Shown piece after piece: positions 24,879-42,170 of a stretch of 64,000 nucleotides of DNA. Position 1 is the first letter of the stretch; the number at the start of each line of letters is the position of its first letter. The position numbers and the translations under genes were made by a program. The notes beneath the pieces were generated by a model. That model was not told the DNA's origin. It searched no databases and worked only from the letters and a program-made list of their open reading frames with translations. The DNA is taken from contig NZ_JAIZBH010000001.1 of NCBI RefSeq assembly GCF_022267375.1, positions 2,266,501-2,330,500 on the forward strand, given 5' to 3'. Source of the stretch: Leptospira sanjuanensis. GTDB taxonomy: Bacteria > Spirochaetota > Leptospiria > Leptospirales > Leptospiraceae.

Positions 24879-25961
24879 TTACTGATCGGAAAATTTTTGC
24901 GATTGCGAAAATCCGAATCGAAACGTTTCGGCAAACGGATCTAAAAAATTCAAAAGACCGCCCTGGTGAATATAAAGCGTTCGTCCGCTCCACTCGCCCG
25001 AACGGATTCTCGTTTCGGTAGCGGACAGAGTTCGCGCGGAATAAATCGGTTCTACGGGAACACCCGTCCGTTGGTAAAAGGATTTAGAATATTCTAAAAT
25101 CTGCATATTTTTTGCCCCAAAACCCAAACTTCCGTCCGGTTCCAAGATTCGTTCGTCGTCAATTCGTAACCATTCCAACCCGAGAAGCCTCTTTTTCTCC
25201 TCGAGCCAATACAATAACTTCGATTTAGGAAGTCCGATGGCGATTCCGTGGACCGGAATTCGATTTTGAAAAAACCGAAGCGCCGATAAATACGTCGAAC
25301 CGGAACCGACGTCGATCACAATTCGATCGTACTCAGAAATCTGAATTTTTTCCCAAAGGGAATCGATCCCTTCCAAAGCGGCGCGGCACAATCCGTATTC
25401 AGGGATGAGGATGGATCCCGAAAAATCGGGATCGGGAAATTCTTGCGCCGAAACCGGATTGATCGTAGGAATTCCATCTTTGACGGATGTGTGATTTGTA
25501 AAACGGTAGGAATCGAGTGTGACGACGGACATTTCCTCTGAAAGCCGCAAAATTCTTTGCATCCATTCGGTGCGCGAAGAAAACAGTTCCAAAGAATGAG
25601 AATGACGTTTTGTCAAAATCGAATTGGCGCTCGCCCGTTTTGGATCGCGCGTATAGGCAATCGATCGAACCCGGTAACCGAAGCTACGGAATAGAAACGC
25701 AAACCCAGCCAACGCGTTGCCGTGAAGTTCCCCTTGTAACAAAACCGATCGAATATTTTGGGTCCGGAGAGTCGCGTGAATTCCAAGAAACTTTCTGGCT
25801 TTTGTTCCTATGCCGAATGCAAGGCGATCGTCGCGAAGGACGGATAAGGTTGCGGACGGATTCGCATCCATCGGAATTTTTTGAATCCGAATCGGCAAGG
25901 AAACTTGCAAAAGAAGATGATCAACGAATTCGTTTTGCAGCGGCTGCTTTGGACCGTTCAT
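24879..25961 (-). CDS. PLP-dependent enzyme, D-cysteine desulfhydrase/ACC deaminase family
   Basis: A 360-residue fold-type-II PLP enzyme. Lys54 in IGTKARKF corresponds to the Schiff-base lysine of the family motif G-N-K-x-R-K-L. LQGELHGNALAG matches the family's GG-x-QSNH phosphate-binding/active-site loop, VGSGSTYLSAL the glycine loop, and IHQGGLLNFL the C-terminal HTGG. The loop reads GELHGN rather than the common G.QSNH, so the substrate may differ; D-cysteine desulfhydrase-like is the safest name. Convergent with the NTF2-like gene. Confidence 0.82.
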   Translation of the reverse strand: MNGPKQPLQNEFVDHLLLQVSLPIRIQKIPMDANPSATLSVLRDDRLAFGIGTKARKFLGIHATLRTQNIRSVLLQGELHGNALAGFAFLFRSFGYRVRSIAYTRDPKRASANSILTKRHSHSLELFSSRTEWMQRILRLSEEMSVVTLDSYRFTNHTSVKDGIPTINPVSAQEFPDPDFSGSILIPEYGLCRAALEGIDSLWEKIQISEYDRIVIDVGSGSTYLSALRFFQNRIPVHGIAIGLPKSKLLYWLEEKKRLLGLEWLRIDDERILEPDGSLGFGAKNMQILEYSKSFYQRTGVPVEPIYSARTLSATETRIRSGEWSGRTLYIHQGGLLNFLDPFAETFRFGFSQSQKFSDQ

Positions 25962-26284
25962 TTCTAAAAATTGTGGGAACTGCTACTCCGTGACCGGGTT
26001 CGACGGAAAAATCGGAAGGCAAGGCCTTCGTTTTAAGAACCGTGGGAGTTCCCACACAGAAAAAGGAGCGGCGATCAGCCCTTCCTAGGAATTTCCGTAT
26101 GAGTTCCCACAAAACTTTCGAAATCAAACAAAAGTTATCTCGAAGACCGAATGTCCCGACAATCAAATCCTTGCAGAAGACCGGCTCGACAACTTACAAT
26201 TTTCGTCATAAACAGGAACGTAGTGTAAGATCTTATCTTGGCTATTAAAGTTTATATCAAATTCGAACATAAATAAGGATCCGC
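25962..26284. repeat. Gap with three copies of the 16-bp palindrome family
   Basis: Copies lie at 25972-25987 (TGTGGGAACTGCTACT), 26041-26056 (CGTGGGA-GT-TCCCACA, near-perfect palindrome) and 26096-26111 (CGTATGAGTTCCCACA). The remaining sequence up to lepA shows no gene. Confidence 0.6.
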
Positions 26285-28090
<1,806 letters not shown>

Positions 28091-28466
28091 GAGGGTACAA
28101 TCCGATGATTTTCGACGGAGGGTTCCCCTGAAAAGCAAAATACTTACGCGGTTTTTAGAGGGAGAATCGGTTTTTATTCTTTTTTAAGAAGAATTTACCG
28201 TGATCGGGAAAATCTGTGGGAACTACCACGGAAGGAGAAATGTTGGAACTCTTACAAATCCACCGTGATAAAAGCGATTTTGTGGGAACTACCACGAAAA
28301 CCAAAGTACCGTCCTATAGCGAAACCGAAGTTTTGTGGGAACTCATACGCCCTAACATCGGAACGGGTTGGAGATCCCACAAGTGCGCTGCATTTTTACG
28401 AGCCGCAGGAGTTCCCACGGATCCATCCGAAAAAATCCCTTGTTGGGAGTCCCGCGCCGTTCTTCC
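28091..28466. repeat. Cluster of TGTGGGAACTCCTACA-type palindromes
   Basis: Clear copies are at 28215-28230, 28241-28256, 28281-28296 and 28334-28349 in one orientation, and at 28403-28418 in the other. Half or decayed copies are at 28373-28381 and 28441-28456. Start-to-start spacing is irregular (26, 40 and 53 bases) and the sequences between copies do not match each other, so it is not CRISPR. It fills the gap between lepA and the downstream membrane-protein gene. Confidence 0.65.
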
Positions 28467-29165
28467 TCAACCGCCGGCCGGAACGAGCTTCGTGCTCCCT
28501 TCGAATAAAAGAAAGAAAAATCCCAAAGCCCCTAGATAGACGAACATCGTCAAAAACGCCCAAAGGATTTTTTCGGGTAAGGAAGAATACGCGCAAACGT
28601 GATATGCATAACAAGCGAAGACCGCAAGAATGAATTCCGGCGCCAAAACGTAAACCGCCACGTGATCGACCATCCAAACGTTCTTCGCAAACCAAACCGG
28701 AATCAAATACGAAACTTCTTCCGAAACTAAAAAGACAACGAAAGCGATCAAACCGCCTAACAGATAACTTTGAAGTGCCGGTGCATCGGGAAAACGTTTG
28801 CGAAATCGAACGGAAACGAATGTAGATACGAACAACGGAATCACCCAAAGCCCCGCCATATAGCCGGAAACCGTTCCGATTTTCGCAAACCCATCCGCGG
28901 GAAATTCGACGACTCCGAGAACCTGGGATAAAAACCAATCCGGAAAAATCTGAAGACAACTCAGAGGAAAAAGAAATAACCAAAGATCGGTCCAACGTTC
29001 GTGCGCCCAGATTCTCGCGAACAAAAGGATTCCCACGTTGTAGCCCAAAACAAGCGCGAACATTCTCCAACCGCTCGAAACGCTTCCGGGAAAGAACAAG
29101 ATGGGAATACTAAGTGCAAAAAATAGAATATGAAATACAAGAGCGTGTTTTTCGGAAAGTTTCAT
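28467..29165 (-). CDS. Multi-pass membrane protein, unknown function
   Basis: A 232-residue protein from the ATG at 29165, with about seven membrane helices and short loops. The open frame extends to 29366, but the added 67 residues are translated repeat DNA (see 29220-29405), so I reject that start. Trp, Phe and charged residues are concentrated at helix ends. I recognise no transport or enzyme motif. The region upstream is repetitive and may separate its promoter from eno. Confidence 0.72.
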   Translation of the reverse strand: MKLSEKHALVFHILFFALSIPILFFPGSVSSGWRMFALVLGYNVGILLFARIWAHERWTDLWLFLFPLSCLQIFPDWFLSQVLGVVEFPADGFAKIGTVSGYMAGLWVIPLFVSTFVSVRFRKRFPDAPALQSYLLGGLIAFVVFLVSEEVSYLIPVWFAKNVWMVDHVAVYVLAPEFILAVFACYAYHVCAYSSLPEKILWAFLTMFVYLGALGFFFLLFEGSTKLVPAGG

Positions 29166-29219
29166 ATATCGAGCGATCCTTAGAGAGTGAGATAGCCAAC
29201 GAACAGCGGAGCGTCGTGA

Positions 29220-29405
29220 GTTGCTTCCAACAACGTTGGAAAAGAGACCGATCCTTATCTTGCAATCCCCATCTTGCGACCTATCTTGCGACCCGTAGGG
29301 AGCAAGATTGAGTTTTGTAAGTTGCTTCCAACAACGTCGAAAAAGAGAGCGATCCTTATCTTGCAATCCCTATCTTGCGACCCGTAGGGAGCAAGATTGA
29401 GATTT
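29220..29405. repeat. Two tandem copies of a 101-bp repeat
   Basis: Copy 1 starts at 29220 and copy 2 at 29321 with GTTGCTTCCAACAACG. Both contain CCGATCCTTATCTTGCAATC or a close variant, and end with GCGACCCGTAGGGAGCAAG. Copy 1 has an extra 12-base ATCTTGCGACCT duplication. The core GCGACCCGTAGGGAGC is the reverse complement of the core of the 64-bp repeats at 48762-48990. The whole 29166-29628 gap otherwise holds only the eno promoter region. Confidence 0.75.
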
Positions 29406-29412
29406 ATTTTAA

Positions 29413-30927
<1,515 letters not shown>

Positions 30928-30940
30928 ACGGGTAAAATTT

Positions 30941-31399
<459 letters not shown>

Positions 31400-31413
31400 G
31401 GAAAGGTTCAGGA

Positions 31414-32007
<594 letters not shown>

Positions 32008-32018
32008 GCGGTTTTCCC

Positions 32019-32375
32019 TTGTCCAAGACGATTTCCTTAGAGGAATTCTTAAAAGAATTTTTAGTTTCTCCGCAACCGAAGGGCAGAAATCCGGAAGAGG
32101 ATCAAAACCTGAGCAACCTCTTCCTGGAATTCTCCTCCCTTTTATTTTTAGAAGGAGAAGAAGAGACCAAGGAAGAAGTTCTCATCAAGGACATCGGCTC
32201 CTTCGAATTGGACGAGTTTGTGAATTTTTATCTTTCCGACATGCACCCGGACGATCCTGCGATCGTAAAACGGGGAATCGATTTTTTACGCAGACTTCAT
32301 AAGTTCGCAAAAAAAACGGCACATATCAACAGAGAACAAATGGAAGACTGGGACGAATTCTTTAAGGAACTCTAA
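32019..32375 (+). CDS. Small acidic protein, unknown function
   Basis: A 118-residue protein starting at a TTG 11 bases after clpP; there is no upstream ATG in frame. It is acidic and helical ([44 protein letters not shown]), with no membrane segment or signal peptide. I recognise no family. Its place between clpP and the YheT hydrolase gene, with gaps of about 10-20 bases, suggests co-transcription. Confidence 0.7.
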   Translation: MSKTISLEEFLKEFLVSPQPKGRNPEEDQNLSNLFLEFSSLLFLEGEEETKEEVLIKDIGSFELDEFVNFYLSDMHPDDPAIVKRGIDFLRRLHKFAKKTAHINREQMEDWDEFFKEL

Positions 32376-32397
32376 ACTTCACGTTAGTCTTCCTTTT

Positions 32398-33411
<1,014 letters not shown>

Positions 33412-33422
33412 TTTTTAACCCG

Positions 33423-33980
33423 ATGAATTCCTCTAAAAAGAATCCGCCTCAAAAGGGAAAATTGACGCGTCCACCCGGCGCTTCGTTTTTTATCGTGGTC
33501 GCTTACGAAGACGCGGAGATGTTTTATTCCATCAAAGCCAAAACCGAAAAGAAATTTTCGGCGACCCTTTACGAAAGCAATCCGATGCCTACCTGGCAAG
33601 ATCCGGACGCGGACCTATGGAATCAGTTTCCGGGAAGAAACACGAAGATTCTTTCGTTTAAACGAAGAATTCACAGAGAGGAACTTCCCTCGATTCAAAA
33701 GGAATGTCTCGCGATCCAAAACGCCGCGGTGGAAAAAGACAGCGGAGTTCGGATCTTTCCCGGATATCTCTGCAACCATTCCGTAGTTCTATCGAGCATC
33801 CAGGACGACTTTCATCGGATCTATCTGTTCAACGGAGTTTATGCGGAAACGATCTACAACTACCAGAAACAAAAGATGGTCGCCCGTGAAACGGCGCCTT
33901 CCTTTTTCAAAACTTCGGAAGCGGTTTATTTTTTCACAAGCCTAAGAGAATCCTATGTCCAAAACATCAACAAAAACTAA
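33423..33980 (+). CDS. DUF4416 family protein
   Basis: A 185-residue cytoplasmic protein matching the DUF4416 pattern: an N-terminal [15 protein letters not shown], a central [17 protein letters not shown], and a C-terminal [16 protein letters not shown], with [16 protein letters not shown] after it. The function of the family is not established. It begins 11 bases after the YheT gene and overlaps the next lipoprotein gene by 26 bases, so all three are probably one transcript. Confidence 0.82.
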   Translation: MNSSKKNPPQKGKLTRPPGASFFIVVAYEDAEMFYSIKAKTEKKFSATLYESNPMPTWQDPDADLWNQFPGRNTKILSFKRRIHREELPSIQKECLAIQNAAVEKDSGVRIFPGYLCNHSVVLSSIQDDFHRIYLFNGVYAETIYNYQKQKMVARETAPSFFKTSEAVYFFTSLRESYVQNINKN

Positions 33981-34533
33981 TATTCTATTTTTTGCATTCG
34001 TTTCCGCACTGATAACAATCGGAGCCTGTGCCCCTTCCGCGCTCGAAATCACGACGATTACTCTCTGCGACCATTTCAATCGAACGGGAGAATGTCTCGA
34101 ACCGGTCGAAAAGAATCATCACTACAAAGTGGAAATTCCGAACAACAGAAAACCCGATACTTGGGAGAAGTTCGCGAACTACCTCTATTTTCACGCAAGG
34201 GAAACCCCGGGGTTTATCGTTCGCTTCAATCGAAAGCTGACTCCTTCCGAATCCAAAGCGATCAAGGATTCGTATTACGCGACGATGAGTCTTTCGGGAA
34301 CCGTGGAACGAATGGAAGGTTTCGAGATGGGAGAAGATTGGGTCGGTTCGTTCCAGTACTTAGGTTCGATGATCAAGGACAAACTCAAAAAAGAAAATCG
34401 TCTCGGTTCGTTCCCGTATACGAACACGATCTTTCCGGCCGAAGTGGAATTTCGATTTAATTCTTCCCTGTTTGAAGGCAGCGAAAAGACGAAGATCAAT
34501 CTGAGTTTTACGGTGCTTCCTCCGGAGAAGTAG
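33955..34533 (+). CDS. Putative lipoprotein, unknown function
   Basis: A 192-residue protein with a signal peptide and lipobox LITIGAC (Cys25). The mature part starts with a small Cys-containing segment ([15 protein letters not shown]), then a mixed alpha/beta region with [20 protein letters not shown] and SFTVLPPEK at the end. No known domain recognised. Last gene of the eno-clpP run, followed by the composite element at 34541. Confidence 0.74.
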   Translation: MSKTSTKTNILFFAFVSALITIGACAPSALEITTITLCDHFNRTGECLEPVEKNHHYKVEIPNNRKPDTWEKFANYLYFHARETPGFIVRFNRKLTPSESKAIKDSYYATMSLSGTVERMEGFEMGEDWVGSFQYLGSMIKDKLKKENRLGSFPYTNTIFPAEVEFRFNSSLFEGSEKTKINLSFTVLPPEK

Positions 34534-34540
34534 TCGAACG

Positions 34541-34670
34541 TTTTGTGGGAGTTCCCACAAAACTACGCCCGAAGATTATAGTTTACGAAAGTATCTTTTT
34601 CTGATACAGGAAAATTCGTCTGAAATTTCTTCCCGCCACCTCACCCCACCACCCTAAATCAGGGTGGGGC
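34541..34670 (+). repeat. Composite dispersed element (copy 2)
   Basis: It starts with a 22-base inverted repeat (arms TTTTGTGGGA and TCCCACAAAA around GT, 34541-34562). About 27 bases later comes AGTATCTTTTTCTGATAC (34590-34606), then a C-rich/G-rich hairpin (CCCC-ACC-ACCCT / AGGGTGGGG, 34644-34669). The same order is seen at 46831-46960 and, with a decayed first part, at 11370-11490. Confidence 0.6.
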
Positions 34671-34718
34671 TGAAAGTTTCACGGAAAAATCGTCGGACCT
34701 ACGACAAGATGATCTTTT

Positions 34719-35465
34719 CTATACTTTCAAAAACAATTCGGCCGGGTTTAAAAAGATCGTCGAAGGTTCCACACCCAACACAAGCCACGCGGTAAAACCC
34801 AGAACAAGCGAAGAAACGGCCGGAATCAAAAGATTGTCGTCGATCAGCCCGTTCCAATACGTTCCGCAATAAAGCTCGGTTACGGCCGAAATCAAAATCG
34901 CAGGAACCAAGAAAATTAGATTATTATAAAATACGAATCCTTCCGCTTTCAGAAAATTCTGTTTTCCATACGTGTCCGAAAGATACATAAATACGAATCC
35001 TACGATCGCGCAAGCGACGATAAACGCCACGATCCCTTCCACGGACTTACCGTTGGAAAACCTTCTTTTTCCGTAAAACGTTCCCACCCAAGCCGCGGTC
35101 GGATCACCGATCACGAGAAACAACATGGAAAGAATGGAAATCTCCGGGGGAAACAAAAAGACTACGAACGTGCAGGAAAGAAAATACGGAAGCGTTCCGT
35201 TCAGCCTCGTTTTCTCCTCTTCCTTCATTAGGATTCCGGCAATGGACAAAAAGAATTCCTGAAAACCGGGAAAACGAAACCGAAGATATTCCAGAATCAG
35301 AATGATTCCGAGACAAAGAACCAGAACGACCGAAACGACGGCGCGAGTGGCATTCAAAAGTCCGAATGCACCTTGAAATACGTCCAGATAATAACAGACA
35401 GGAACGATCAACCCGAGAAGATGCCAAAGTTTACGAGCGTAATTGAATCGAATCGAATTTGTCAC
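34719..35465 (-). CDS. Diacylglycerol/polyprenol kinase-like membrane protein (CTP-dependent type)
   Basis: A 248-residue protein with about seven membrane helices. The motif GDPTAAWVGTFYGKRRFSNGKSVEG matches the CTP-transferase/dolichol-kinase superfamily (SEC59, Dgk1, phosphatidate cytidylyltransferase-like) with its G-D-x-x-A and G-K-[RS] elements. The likely role is phosphorylation of a lipid alcohol such as diacylglycerol or undecaprenol in the cytoplasmic membrane. It starts 6 bases after the STAS gene stop, so the two are co-transcribed. Confidence 0.83.
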   Translation of the reverse strand: MTNSIRFNYARKLWHLLGLIVPVCYYLDVFQGAFGLLNATRAVVSVVLVLCLGIILILEYLRFRFPGFQEFFLSIAGILMKEEEKTRLNGTLPYFLSCTFVVFLFPPEISILSMLFLVIGDPTAAWVGTFYGKRRFSNGKSVEGIVAFIVACAIVGFVFMYLSDTYGKQNFLKAEGFVFYNNLIFLVPAILISAVTELYCGTYWNGLIDDNLLIPAVSSLVLGFTAWLVLGVEPSTIFLNPAELFLKV

Positions 35466-35471
35466 GATTGC

Positions 35472-35828
35472 CTACCTATTATTTTTCATCGTCATTTTCA
35501 AAGCGGACTCTTCGTCCGGAGCGATTAAAAAAAGTCCGTTGAGCGCCGCCATCTTGATCGCATTCTTAACCGAATCGGTAGGATGGATCAAGACCAATTT
35601 GTTACGCGAAGTGAAGCTGAGCTGATTCATCTCCTTCAGAGACTGAATCCCGCGCGAAGAGATCAAACTTACCTCTTCCAAATCCAGAATCACCGGACCG
35701 GAACGAATCGACAAAGAAAGCTGTTCTCTGAATTTTTTTTCGGTAAATGAGTTGATCGAACCCTGAAGCTTCATAACTTGAACGTTGTCTATTTTTTCCG
35801 TAGAAATGATGATTTCGTTCAGAATCAT
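35472..35828 (-). CDS. STAS-domain protein (anti-sigma-factor-antagonist-like)
   Basis: A 118-residue single STAS domain. It has the N-terminal strand VQVMKLQGSINSFTEK, VILDLEEVSLISSRGIQSLKEM and an IHPTDSVKNAIKMAAL C-terminus. In SpoIIAA-type antagonists the loop reads DSSG, with the last Ser phosphorylated. Here the aligned residues are Ser57-Ser58-Arg59-Gly60, so the usual phosphorylation position is Arg59. It may act constitutively or in a different way. Co-transcribed with the lipid-kinase-like gene. Confidence 0.85.
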   Translation of the reverse strand: MILNEIIISTEKIDNVQVMKLQGSINSFTEKKFREQLSLSIRSGPVILDLEEVSLISSRGIQSLKEMNQLSFTSRNKLVLIHPTDSVKNAIKMAALNGLFLIAPDEESALKMTMKNNR

Positions 35829-35848
35829 ACTGCTTGGAAAGACAGTCT

Positions 35849-36514
35849 ATGAGCGTTTCATCCGTAAGACAAATGGTTTTTCTTTTCTTATCCGTTCTAT
35901 TTTTGATTTTAAGGTCCTATTCCTTTCTATCTCCGGGGGCGGTCGTTTTAAGTCTTTCCGTCTTATTCTTCCGTAAAAAAGCAACCGACTCCGAAACATC
36001 GGAGCTTGAACTGCCTCTTTCCATTCTTACCGTGCTTTTTCTCGCCATCGGCGGATTAGACGGCTCCACGCCGGGGGATCTTTTGGATCTGATCTGCATC
36101 CACTGCTGTGGAATTCTCGCTCTCAAACGGGACGTAGCGTTTAGACCGGAAGTTTCCGAACGAAAGCCGCGTTTCGCCGAAGGATTCCTCAAGGACCCGA
36201 TGTTGTTTCGGGAAGGAATTCTCCTTTTATTCTTTCTGATCGCCGGATTTCGAATCTGGTATCAATGGACCTTCGATTTTTGGGATGGAATCGGCGTTCT
36301 CTATCTTCTCAAAGCGGGACTTTTAACCTGCGCTTTAGGGTTTTTGCATTTTCGTTCCGGCGAAAACGGTCTCAGAACTCTGTTCTTCCTGTTTTTCGTT
36401 CTCTGCGCACTATTCGTTCATCCTTTCCAGGGAATTCTGAATTTTTCCTACTTTCATTTATTTTCATTCTTGCAAACCGACGTAGAATCGAAAAAGATCA
36501 ACGTTGGGAATTGA
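35849..36514 (+). CDS. Multi-pass membrane protein, unknown function
   Basis: A 221-residue protein from the ATG at 35849 (a TTG at 35834 is also open). It has about six hydrophobic segments and an unusual CIHCCGIL in a loop, which could be a metal-binding or redox pair. It starts 20 bases upstream-divergent from the STAS gene and is followed 3 bases later by a coiled-coil gene, so it probably heads a transcript with that gene and the SurA-like lipoprotein. Confidence 0.72.
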   Translation: MSVSSVRQMVFLFLSVLFLILRSYSFLSPGAVVLSLSVLFFRKKATDSETSELELPLSILTVLFLAIGGLDGSTPGDLLDLICIHCCGILALKRDVAFRPEVSERKPRFAEGFLKDPMLFREGILLLFFLIAGFRIWYQWTFDFWDGIGVLYLLKAGLLTCALGFLHFRSGENGLRTLFFLFFVLCALFVHPFQGILNFSYFHLFSFLQTDVESKKINVGN

Positions 36515-36517
36515 AGG

Positions 36518-36871
36518 ATGAAGGTAAAGGTAGCCCATCTTTTTCGTAAGATTGAAGAAGTGGACCGAGATATACTCGAACTGGGCAAAATCCAGGAAAG
36601 AATTTCCTCGGATCGGGATTATTCCGGAATTCTAAAGGATTCCATTCAAAAAGAAATGGAAAACCTGGAAGCTGGAAAGGCCGAGATTCTTTCCCTAAAA
36701 ATCAAAGAAGAACCCGGTAAGACGGGACTCTTGAAAAATTCCGGAAAATCTTCGCCTGTCGAGATGAAAAATCTATACAGTTCCCGCGAAAAAAATCTGA
36801 CTCGGGAAATCTCCGTCGAAATCCCGGATCCCAAACCTCAGACAACCCGTAAAACAATTCACAAATATTAA
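36518..36871 (+). CDS. Small coiled-coil protein, unknown function
   Basis: A 117-residue protein with no signal peptide. Residues 1-65 are a strongly predicted coiled coil (LFRKIEEVDRDILELGKIQERI, QKEMENLEAGKAEIL) and the C-terminal half is basic and disordered-looking, ending PKPQTTRKTIHKY. It lies 3 bases after the membrane-protein gene and 18 bases before the SurA-like lipoprotein gene, which suggests a shared envelope-related role. Not recognised. Confidence 0.68.
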   Translation: MKVKVAHLFRKIEEVDRDILELGKIQERISSDRDYSGILKDSIQKEMENLEAGKAEILSLKIKEEPGKTGLLKNSGKSSPVEMKNLYSSREKNLTREISVEIPDPKPQTTRKTIHKY

Positions 36872-36889
36872 GATTCAAAGACAACTTCC

Positions 36890-38368
<1,479 letters not shown>

Positions 38369-38708
38369 ATATCGAACCTCGGCATTTGATCAATGCCGGG
38401 GTTTTTCTTTTCTATTTTCGACGTTTTCTCGGAAAAACTAACCGTAGTTAGGGGAAACCTTCCGAAATACATTCAAAAAACATTAAATACCAATCGCTTT
38501 TTGCTCGTTCTTTCTCTCAAATTCGAAAGAATTTATTTCCAAATGCAATTTCTTCAGTAACTACTTACGCTTATTGTTCGACTTATCGACAATAACCCTT
38601 TCGGATTAGTTAATCATAACATCCTAATTTTGTATCGAGGGGGTGTTGGAAATTTTTTCTTGAATTTCCGCTTATTCAAAATACCCTGGTTGATGAGAGG
38701 GGAATTGA
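38369..38708. other. Intergenic region with terminator and possible operators
   Basis: It holds the terminator at 38377-38407. Two inverted repeats lie closer to the tandem-HTH gene: TTATTG-T-TCGA ... TCGA-CAATAA at 38571-38595, and TTGAAT-x8-ATTCAA at 38660-38679. Either could be an operator for the HTH protein encoded next to it. No gene seen. Confidence 0.45.
38377..38407 (+). terminator. Rho-independent terminator
   Basis: CCTCGGCATT-TGATC-AATGCCGGGG is a 10-bp stem (one G-T pair) followed by TTTTT. It ends the transcript of the SurA-like lipoprotein. Confidence 0.92.
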
Positions 38709-39134
<426 letters not shown>

Positions 39135-39157
39135 AAAAGGGTTAAATTCCTAAAGAG

Positions 39158-39185
39158 AAAGGGAAGCGCCGAGCTTCCCTTTTTT
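39158..39185 (+). terminator. Rho-independent terminator of the tandem-HTH gene
   Basis: AAAGGGAAGC-GCCGA-GCTTCCCTTT is a 10-bp stem with a 5-base loop and a following T-run. It also faces the convergent clpB 3' end. Confidence 0.9.
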
Positions 39186-39264
39186 GTGTACGGAGCGCAA
39201 GCGGCCAACGACGATTAGTATTCTTTACCCTACTCGCACAATCCGTAGACGGAGCCGTCGTTTG

Positions 39265-41841
<2,577 letters not shown>

Positions 41842-42170
41842 ACGATGCTTTTCCGTTTCTAAGATTTCGATCCAATTTAGAAATTAGACGTTCGTCCGGT
41901 CAAAAAATCTTCTTTTTTCTGCCATATTGACATTTGTCAAAGTTTTCTTGCTCCTCAAGCTGATCTTGAACTGTAGGAACTCCAGCAGTCCTGTACAGGA
42001 CGAGCTTTCAAGACTTGAATCGCTGTGGGAACTCCTACTTCCTTCTTCATCCTGTTTGCGAATTCGAAAAACGGTGGAGTTCCTACATTTTATGTCCCGT
42101 TTTTTGCGGATCGTTCCGCTTTTCTTTTGACAGCGAGGAGTTTGGCGTACGTTTTGCAAGAACCGACAGT
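41842..42170. repeat. Divergent gap between clpB and the NSS symporter with three palindrome copies
   Basis: Copies of the 16-bp family at 41972-41987 (TGTAGGAACTCCAGCA), 42024-42039 (TGTGGGAACTCCTACT) and 42072-42087 (reverse type CGGTGGAGTTCCTACA). Promoters for both clpB and the symporter must lie here too. No further gene is visible; the longer frame read through this region to 42015 is repeat DNA. Confidence 0.6.

Noticed and set aside
25083..25098. PerR-like palindrome TTTAGAAT/ATTCTAAA inside the desulfhydrase-like gene
   Set aside because: It encodes Leu-Glu-Tyr-Ser-Lys in frame and lies deep in coding sequence; the same codons explain the copy in clpB at 41435-41448.
28091..28138. 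Upstream start for lepA adding 16 residues
   Set aside because: Family members start at [15 protein letters not shown] sequence; the extra residues come from the promoter region.
28215..28456. CRISPR or phage attachment repeats
   Set aside because: Copies are short palindromes in both orientations with irregular spacing and unrelated intervals.
42015..42170. Upstream start of the NSS symporter adding 52 residues
   Set aside because: The added residues come from the palindrome-repeat gap and are unlike NSS N-termini; the ATG at 42171 is in the usual position before the first helix.
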